In this document: positions 6,165 through 10,743 of the stretch, piece after piece
Position numbering within the stretch: the first letter of the stretch is position 1
How the letters are laid out: each line of letters begins with the position of its first letter
From: an uncultured Pseudomonadota bacterium
GTDB lineage: Bacteria > Desulfobacterota_B > Binatia > UBA9968
Direction of reading: 5' to 3'
Assembly: GCA_946478635.1 (NCBI GenBank)
Contig: CAMLCX010000133.1
Location: 1 to 10,743, forward strand
DNA length: 10,743 nt
Notes under the pieces: model-generated
What the model was told of the DNA's origin: nothing
The model's input: the letters and a program-made list of their open reading frames with translations, nothing else
Databases searched by the model: none
Translations under genes and position numbers: made by a program

Positions 6165-6264
6165 GGATCCTTCGGCGGCGGCCTCAAAATGACATTTTGA
6201 GAACTCCACGGAATTACCTCATCTTCGAAAGCCGCAGTTGTCGCACTGAGCAAAGTGAAGCATC
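6165..6264. repeat. Degenerate REP-like intergenic inverted repeat pair
   Basis: The gap between the amidase and bicupin genes holds two facing, imperfect copies of one motif. The left arm (6165-6194) begins GGATCCTTCGG and ends TCAAAATGACA. The right arm (6239-6264) reads TGTCGC, then CTGAGCAAAGTGAAGCATC. Both resemble the TGTCATCCTGAGCGAAG-type repeat that I know as frequent between genes in many environmental bacteria, with the arms in opposite orientation. A tighter hairpin lies inside and just past the left arm: CTCAAAAT (6183-6190), loop GAC, ATTTTGAG (6194-6201), 8 bp. It has no T run, so it is not a standard terminator. The recognition is from memory and the copies have decayed. Confidence 0.5.
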
Positions 6265-6323
6265 GGCTTGTTGCCCCCGGTAGATTACCGGCAGGCAAAC
6301 CCTAACAGAGGAGCACGGTTGCC

Positions 6324-7421
6324 ATGGACATCGCGCCCATCAATGAAAAAACCGGCTATGTCCGCTGGATGAAGAGGCAAGGGCTGCCGATTCACCACGG
6401 CCACGGCATGGCGGATCTGCGCTCGCTCGAAGTGGCGCCGTGCGCACGCGCCGGCGGCAAGGCGGCGTTCATTCAACTGCACGGCATGCAGGGCATCACC
6501 GGCGGCACTATCGGCGAGATTCCACCCGGCGATGCGCTTAAACCGGAGCGTCATCTTTACGAAGAAGTGATCTGTGTACTCAACGGTCAAGGCGCCACCG
6601 AGATCCGGGACGATCACGGCCATAAGAAAATGTTCGAGTGGAACAAGTGGAGCCTTTTCGCGCCGCCGTTGAACACCACGCACCGGCTGGTGAATGGTTC
6701 GCGCGAGCCGGTGCGTTTTCTCGCGGTCACCAACGCGCCTCTGGCGTTCGATATCTACCGCGACGAGAATTTCATTTTCAACTGCCCCTATAGTTTTTCC
6801 GATCGCTTTTTTGGCGAGGAGGATTATTTCGAGGTTGGTAAGAAGCGCTACGTCAGCGGCCTCATCAATATTTGGGAAACCAATTTCATACCCGATATCA
6901 AATCGGCGATGCTGGAAAGCCTGGAAGTCAAGGGCGCCGGTTTGCGCCTGGCGCAATTCGAGATGTCAGGAAACGCTTTGGTCGGCCATCTGGGCGAATG
7001 GCCGGTGGAAAAATATCACAAGGCACACTACCACGGGCCGGGAGCGATCATCGTGGGCACGCAGTCCATCGGCTATGTTTTACTTTGGCATAAGCAATGG
7101 GGCATCCACCCCTACACTGATGGCCATGAAGATAAAGTCATCGAGATCCCATGGGGCGAGGGGAGCATTTACTGCCCGCCCGGCGACTGGTTTCACCAGC
7201 ACTTCAACACCGGCAAGGAGCCGGCGCGCCATCTCGCGGTGCGCTACGGCAGCCGCATTCATCCCCTCGGCTTCAAGACCTCGCACCAGAAAACCGATGA
7301 CGACGTATTTCGCAGCGTCGAGGAAGGCGGCTGGATGATTCCCTACGAAAATGAAGATCCCGAAATTTCGCGCCGCTACCGTGCCGCTCTGAAGATGGGT
7401 TATGATTTAGCGCGCGATTAG
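6324..7421 (+). CDS. Bicupin (two cupin-fold domains) protein of unknown function
   Basis: This 365-aa protein has two cupin motif sets. Domain 1 carries PPGDALKPERHLYEEVICVLNG (67-88), where E75, H77 and E81 stand in the HxH...E positions, then PLNTTHRLVN (115-124) with H120 and the following Asn. Domain 2 has YHKAHYHGPGAIIVG (231-245) with H232, H235 and H237, then CPPGDWFHQHFN (284-295) with H291 and H293. Both sites could bind a metal such as Fe or Mn, although the first His of domain 1 is Glu and the domain 2 glutamate is not obvious. Similar proteins are often auto-labelled ethanolamine ammonia-lyase-activating protein; I see no lyase genes here and do not adopt that name. A dioxygenase or isomerase acting on an organic acid is plausible. 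The ATG at 6324 follows GAGGAG (6308-6313) at 10 nt. It is the last gene of the rightward group, 165 bp after the amidase, and stops 16 bp short of the convergent terC-like gene. Confidence 0.82.
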   Translation: MDIAPINEKTGYVRWMKRQGLPIHHGHGMADLRSLEVAPCARAGGKAAFIQLHGMQGITGGTIGEIPPGDALKPERHLYEEVICVLNGQGATEIRDDHGHKKMFEWNKWSLFAPPLNTTHRLVNGSREPVRFLAVTNAPLAFDIYRDENFIFNCPYSFSDRFFGEEDYFEVGKKRYVSGLINIWETNFIPDIKSAMLESLEVKGAGLRLAQFEMSGNALVGHLGEWPVEKYHKAHYHGPGAIIVGTQSIGYVLLWHKQWGIHPYTDGHEDKVIEIPWGEGSIYCPPGDWFHQHFNTGKEPARHLAVRYGSRIHPLGFKTSHQKTDDDVFRSVEEGGWMIPYENEDPEISRRYRAALKMGYDLARD

Positions 7422-7437
7422 CGACAGGTCATCTGCG

Positions 7438-8724
7438 TCAGTTATTCCCGGGTAAATCCTCCAGCAATTTCCCCGCTGCTTGCGCGATTTCGATGGCTTT
7501 CTGATATTCTTTGTTGTCAAAATTACTCCATGCCTGGGCGAGGACCCTATCGGCGTCCATGATGAGCGCTCCATTATGGTGCGCGTGCAGCCATTTGGCG
7601 TCCGCGAGATCGCGCTCGATCACGGTGAGCGCGGTGATCGCTTCTTCGCTCGTCGGTCCGCGGGCAATAGAGTCCCATTTTGCCAAAATCAGAACCGCCG
7701 CGACGAGCAACATCGCGATCCACCCGATCACAGCGGGATTGGCAAAAGCTCTCGCACGCGATCGTCCCGTCCGCAGAGCGTCCCTCGATTTGCCCGAGCG
7801 AGCGCCTGCCTGTTCGGGTTGCAAGACCCATGAGGCGATAATCGACAGCAGCAGCACGCCGCCGATCACCGCGAGCGAGGCGCCGATGGGGATTTTATAG
7901 ATGTCCACGAGCATCATCTTTGCGCCGACAAAGCACAGCACGACCGACAAACCGACTTTGAGATACATGAACATCTCCATGACGCCGGCGAGCATGAAAT
8001 AGAGCGCGCGCAGGCCGAGGATGGCGAAGACATTCGACGTGTAAACGATGAACGGGTCTTGTGTGATCGCAAAGATAGCCGGAATGGAATCCACCGCGAA
8101 AATAACGTCGGTGGTCTCGACCACAATGAGCACCAGCATCAATAGCGTGGCGTAGGTTTTGCCGTCGCGGCGAGTGAAAAATTTCTGCCCGTCATAGTTT
8201 TTGCTGATGGGCACCCAGTACGCGAAGAGCCTGACCACCGGGTTCTTTTCCGGCTCGATTGTTTCATCGCCTTGCAGATACATCTTGACGCCGGTGACCA
8301 CCAGGAAGGCGCCGAAGACGTACATCATCCAGTGAAAATTGCTCAGCAACGCCGAGCCGGTGGCTATGAAAATAGCGCGCAGGATCAGGGCGCCCAAAAT
8401 GCCCCAGAAGAGCACCCGGTGCTGATATTGGCTCGGCGTGTTGAAGTATTGAAAGATCATCAAGAATACGAACAGGTTGTCGACGCTGAGCGATTTTTCG
8501 ATGACGTAGCCGGTCAAGAATTCGAGCGCCTTGTCCTGGCCCCATGCGAAGTAAATGCCCAGGTTGAACAGCATCGCCAGCGCGATCCACACCATGCTCC
8601 AGGCACCGGCTTCCTTGATTGTTACGGTGTGAGCCTTGCGGTGAAAGATTCCGAGATCGAGAGCGAGCATGCCCAAGACAAAGACATTGAATGCGATCCA
8701 AAGAGATAGACGTTCCGATTCCAT
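7438..8724 (-). CDS. TerC/Alx-family integral membrane protein with C-terminal extension
   Basis: This 428-aa protein has a TerC core at about 1-302 with seven or more transmembrane helices and both family signatures: VIEKSLSVDNLFVFLMIF (74-91) and VETTDVIFAVDSIPAIFAI (202-220), including acidic residues D82, D206 and D212. Relatives (E. coli Alx, tellurite-resistance TerC) are inner-membrane proteins, several tied to manganese export or metal loading of exported proteins. After the core a basic, Arg-rich linker (about 305-328) leads to an extra helix AVIGWIAMLLVAAVLILAKW (331-350) and a soluble helical tail of about 75 residues (TALTVIERDLADAKWLHAHH, then EYQKAIEIAQAAGKLLEDL). Typical TerC/Alx proteins end near 320-350 aa, so this tail is extra. 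The ATG at 8724 follows GGGAG (8738-8734) at 9 nt. An in-frame upstream start at 8814 would add 30 residues unlike the family and is rejected. The 5' leader looks structured. The gene converges on the bicupin gene. Confidence 0.9.
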   Translation of the reverse strand: MESERLSLWIAFNVFVLGMLALDLGIFHRKAHTVTIKEAGAWSMVWIALAMLFNLGIYFAWGQDKALEFLTGYVIEKSLSVDNLFVFLMIFQYFNTPSQYQHRVLFWGILGALILRAIFIATGSALLSNFHWMMYVFGAFLVVTGVKMYLQGDETIEPEKNPVVRLFAYWVPISKNYDGQKFFTRRDGKTYATLLMLVLIVVETTDVIFAVDSIPAIFAITQDPFIVYTSNVFAILGLRALYFMLAGVMEMFMYLKVGLSVVLCFVGAKMMLVDIYKIPIGASLAVIGGVLLLSIIASWVLQPEQAGARSGKSRDALRTGRSRARAFANPAVIGWIAMLLVAAVLILAKWDSIARGPTSEEAITALTVIERDLADAKWLHAHHNGALIMDADRVLAQAWSNFDNKEYQKAIEIAQAAGKLLEDLPGNN

Positions 8725-8728
8725 ACTT

Positions 8729-8839
8729 CCATTCTCCCTTTTGTCGGCCAAACGCAGAGGGCCCGCGGCGCGCGGGCATAAACATGTGGGGAATGGAAAT
8801 GCTAGATCCGGCAAACTTGAAGAAGATGGAAATTGCCGG
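8729..8839 (-). promoter_or_regulatory. Structured 5' leader of the terC-like gene with possible Shine-Dalgarno occlusion
   Basis: Three pairings can be read on the minus-strand leader. CCGGCAA (8839-8833) pairs with TTGCCGG (8814-8808) over an 18-nt loop. GCCCGCG (8777-8771) pairs with CGCGGGC (8767-8761) over a 3-nt loop. CCATTCCC (8796-8789) can pair with GGGAGAATGG (8738-8729), with an AG bulge, enclosing the second hairpin and covering the GGGAG Shine-Dalgarno. TerC/Alx-family genes are often controlled by Mn/pH-sensing leader RNAs (yybP-ykoY), but I do not see that riboswitch's conserved core, so this would be a different or chance structure. Confidence 0.35.
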
Positions 8840-9146
8840 CAGGGCGGTTCGAGGAAAGAGAAGATCGAGACCGTGGCACAATCCGCGCTAAATTCAATTT
8901 CGATCCCATGAATGCCAAGAGTCTGACGAGGCGTTGCCGTGGTTTTTTGCCGCGAGGATGAGGTTTCCGCGCTGCTGCCTGCTTGAAAGCTTGTGCTTCA
9001 CGTTCTTCGGAAGCCGGATCCTCCTCAACCGCTCCTGCTGCTGTGGAGATGAGCGCAAGCACTGGTGTGCCAGCGACGCCTGCCGCAACAAGCAAAACCA
9101 GCAAAGTAGGCAGGATCCAGCGCGTCACAGGAGTATGCGCTAACAA
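8802..9146 (-). CDS. Possible small membrane-anchored or secreted protein (doubtful)
   Basis: The 494-bp stretch between the terC-like start and the TPP enzyme stop holds one open frame with protein-like character. From TTG 9146 (or in-frame GTG 9128) it encodes up to 114 aa. The first 40 residues look like a signal or anchor: TRWILPTLLVLLVAAGVAGT, followed by PVLALISTAAGAVEEDPASE, then a charged segment. Against it: no Shine-Dalgarno before either start, no recognisable family, and a basic, low-information second half that runs into the terC leader. It could be a real small envelope protein, the intact 5' part of a decayed gene, or a chance frame. No other gene or terminator is evident in the stretch. 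Confidence 0.25.
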   Translation of the reverse strand: MLAHTPVTRWILPTLLVLLVAAGVAGTPVLALISTAAGAVEEDPASEEREAQAFKQAAARKPHPRGKKPRQRLVRLLAFMGSKLNLARIVPRSRSSLSSNRPAGNFHLLQVCRI

Positions 9147-9218
9147 CTCAAAAACTTTAAGTCAATGATCCAACATCGACCTTGCGGAGCGCTCTCGTAA
9201 ATCAATCTCCTATCGACG

Positions 9219-10743
9219 CTACCGCCCGATGCGCGAATAGGTGTGTTCTCGACTGGTAATGAATTCCAGTAAGGCGGCTTTGCCGTCGTCCGTGACCTTT
9301 CTGGCGCGCTGCAATGCGGCCACTATCTGGCCCGGCTCTTCGACCCGTTCCGACCAACCGCCCAGGGATTTCGCCAGGTCGGCATAATTGCCGAGGATGT
9401 TCATCGTGCCGTAGCGCTCGTGGGAGGCCTGCATGCTGTGGGTCTCCGCGGCCATGAAATTGTTGTTGAGAACGATGGTGAGGGTCGGGATGTTGTTGCG
9501 CACGGCGGTTTCGAAATCCAGCCCGGTCATGCCGAACGCGGCGTCGCCCATAAAATTGACGCAGAATTTTTCCGGCGCCGCGAGCTTGGCCCCCATGATC
9601 AGGCCGAGTCCGGTGCCGAGCGCGTGGGACTTGCCCCAACCGAGATAACTGCGCGGCGTGGGCGCCTGGTAAAACGGCACGAGCTGATTGCGCGGGCTGC
9701 CCGCGTCATGGGTGACGATCACGTCCTTGCGATCGAAGAGATTCATGAACTCCCACATGACGCGATAGGGATTGATCGGCTTTTCGTTCGACGTGAGCTT
9801 CGGCATCCACTCGGCGAGCCACTCCTCTTTGCCCTTTTTTATTTCCGCTGCCGCGTCGTTGGCTTCGCGTTTCTTGTTGCCGAGCGCGTCCTTGACAGCC
9901 TCGATGAACTGGCGCAGCACCGGCTTGGCGTCTCCCAGGATCGGATAATCGGCCGCATAATGTTTGTTGATATCGCGCTCGTCGTTGGTGGCATGGATGA
10001 TGGTTTTGCCGGCGGGAATCGGCGCGGCGCAGATGCTGTGCTTGGTCAAGCTCGCGCCGACGGCGAAGATAGCGTCGGCCTTTTCCAGGAAAGTGTGAAC
10101 CGGTCGCGGCATGACTCCCGCGCCTGTGCCAAGCGACAGCGGATGATGTTCCGGGAAAGCGCTCTTGCCTTCGAGGGGCGTGGTGACGGGCGCTTGCAAC
10201 AACTCGGCAAGTTCGACGAGATCGCCCGAGGCCTCGGCGTAAAGCACGCCCTGACCGGCGACGATGACCGGAGCCTTGGCTTGCAGCAGGATTTTCGCCG
10301 CTTCGGCGACATCACGGGCATTGGCGCCGCTCACGGTGCGTTTGACCGGAGCATAATTGACGGACGCTGTGGGAAATTCTTCAACCGCTGCGTCATTGGG
10401 AATTTCCACCAGCACCGGCCCAAGTCTTCCCATCTTTAGATAACTGAACGCGCGCCGCATGATTTCCGGCACCTGGCCGGCGAGCGTAATTTCTTCGGCC
10501 CACTTGGTAACCGGCGCGTAGGATTGCACCGAGCGAAAGAAATGAAATACCTGGGAGGTATCGCGCGCGTGGCCCACGGGCAACAACAAAACGGGAACCG
10601 AGTCCGAGTAGGCGGTGGTGATGCCGGAAAAAGCATTTTCAGCGCCCGGGCCAGCCTGCATGGTGAAGACGCCGATGCGCTTGCCATTGGTCACCCGGGT
10701 AAAGCCATCGGCGATGCCCACTCCGACACGCTCCTGGCGGCAC
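9219..10743 (-). CDS. Thiamine-diphosphate-dependent acetolactate-synthase-like enzyme (N-terminus cut by window edge)
   Basis: The frame is open from the right edge to a TAG at 9221-9219, giving 507 codons. About 45-60 N-terminal residues are missing. Counting from the first full codon, CRQERVGVGIADGFTR (1-16) aligns with the RHEQGAA..AxGYAR segment of acetolactate synthases, so the Glu at position 4 is the expected catalytic glutamate that activates TPP. The middle domain spans about 140-290 (PVIVAGQGVLYAEASGDLVE, about 158-177). The TPP-binding domain has GWGKSHALGTGLG (about 368-380), then GDAAFG (399-404) and, 27 residues on from the Gly, the Asn-Asn-Asn stretch (about 426-428): the GDG...NN Mg/TPP motif with Ala as third residue. 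Enzymes of this family decarboxylate or join 2-oxo acids or acyl-CoAs (acetolactate synthase, oxalyl-CoA decarboxylase, sulfoacetaldehyde acetyltransferase and others). No small regulatory subunit is next to it, so a catabolic or unknown role is likelier than branched-chain amino acid synthesis. No clear terminator follows the stop. Confidence 0.9.
   Translation of the reverse strand, partial: CRQERVGVGIADGFTRVTNGKRIGVFTMQAGPGAENAFSGITTAYSDSVPVLLLPVGHARDTSQVFHFFRSVQSYAPVTKWAEEITLAGQVPEIMRRAFSYLKMGRLGPVLVEIPNDAAVEEFPTASVNYAPVKRTVSGANARDVAEAAKILLQAKAPVIVAGQGVLYAEASGDLVELAELLQAPVTTPLEGKSAFPEHHPLSLGTGAGVMPRPVHTFLEKADAIFAVGASLTKHSICAAPIPAGKTIIHATNDERDINKHYAADYPILGDAKPVLRQFIEAVKDALGNKKREANDAAAEIKKGKEEWLAEWMPKLTSNEKPINPYRVMWEFMNLFDRKDVIVTHDAGSPRNQLVPFYQAPTPRSYLGWGKSHALGTGLGLIMGAKLAAPEKFCVNFMGDAAFGMTGLDFETAVRNNIPTLTIVLNNNFMAAETHSMQASHERYGTMNILGNYADLAKSLGGWSERVEEPGQIVAALQRARKVTDDGKAALLEFITSREHTYSRIGR

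Noticed and set aside
6285..6956. Open frame of 223 codons on the minus strand
   Set aside because: It is antisense to the bicupin gene, whose metal-site motifs are clear on the plus strand.
7422..7437. Terminator between the convergent bicupin and terC-like genes
   Set aside because: The gap is only 16 bp and contains no stem with a T run; any termination signal must lie within the opposing coding regions.
8725..8814. Upstream in-frame start extending the TerC-like protein by 30 residues
   Set aside because: The extension is Pro/Cys/Arg-rich, unlike any TerC N-terminus, while the ATG at 8724 has a Shine-Dalgarno and begins at the usual first helix.
8725..8900. yybP-ykoY manganese riboswitch ahead of the TerC-like gene
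   Set aside because: It was looked for because of the gene family; the conserved core segments of that riboswitch could not be found by eye. A covariance-model search would settle it.
9137..9165. Promoter with TTGACT (9165-9160) reading leftward toward the terC-like gene
   Set aside because: No acceptable -10 hexamer occurs 16-18 bp downstream; the best-placed hexamer is TAGCGC.
9420..10439. Long open frame (339 codons) on the plus strand
   Set aside because: It lies wholly antisense to the well-supported TPP enzyme; its product is Arg/Gly/His-rich with no family motif and reflects codon bias of the real gene.

Overview
The window is about 10.7 kb of moderately GC-rich bacterial chromosome. 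It probably comes from an uncultivated soil or sediment Gram-negative lineage. An OmpA-type C-terminus indicates an outer membrane. The mix of stand-alone NMT1/THI5-type binding proteins, an acetamidase/formamidase, a two-cupin protein and a TPP enzyme resembles Desulfobacterota/Binatia-, Tectomicrobia- or Rokubacteria-like genomes. That placement is an inference, because no rRNA or marker gene is present. There are no mobile elements, CRISPR arrays or RNA genes that I can support.

Layout: (1) The 3' end of an OmpA-like gene (1-195, +) meets a leftward group of genes at a strong bidirectional terminator (224-256). (2) The leftward group, read from right to left, holds a dicluster ferredoxin fused to a zinc-ribbon/coiled-coil tail (1747-2571), a CopD/HemJ-like four-helix membrane protein 9 bp behind it (1264-1737), and an NMT1/THI5-fold protein with no signal peptide (255-1190). 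(3) A 426-bp divergent intergenic region follows, with a candidate promoter for each direction. The rightward promoter would place the mRNA start almost exactly on the ATG, suggesting a leaderless transcript. (4) A rightward group holds an exported NMT1-type binding protein (2998-4023), a short-chain dehydrogenase (4260-5006), an acetamidase/formamidase-family protein (5100-6158) and a bicupin protein (6324-7421). The gaps between these genes contain inverted repeats, including a degenerate copy of a REP-like intergenic repeat. (5) On the minus strand, a TerC/Alx-family membrane protein with an unusual C-terminal extension (7438-8724) converges on the bicupin gene with a 16-bp gap. Its 5' leader is predicted to fold, with one stem covering the Shine-Dalgarno. 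(6) A leftward acetolactate-synthase-like TPP enzyme runs off the right edge (9219-10743).

Functionally, the rightward genes look like a small uptake-and-catabolism module: capture of an organic ligand, oxidation or reduction by the SDR, amide hydrolysis, and a metal-dependent cupin step. The substrate is unknown. The TPP enzyme may contribute, but it lies on the opposite strand beyond terC. The ferredoxin and CopD/HemJ-like pair looks like a redox or heme/metal-related unit. The least familiar parts are the ferredoxin-zinc-ribbon fusion beside the HemJ-like protein, the binding protein that cannot be exported by Sec, and the TerC extension with its structured leader.
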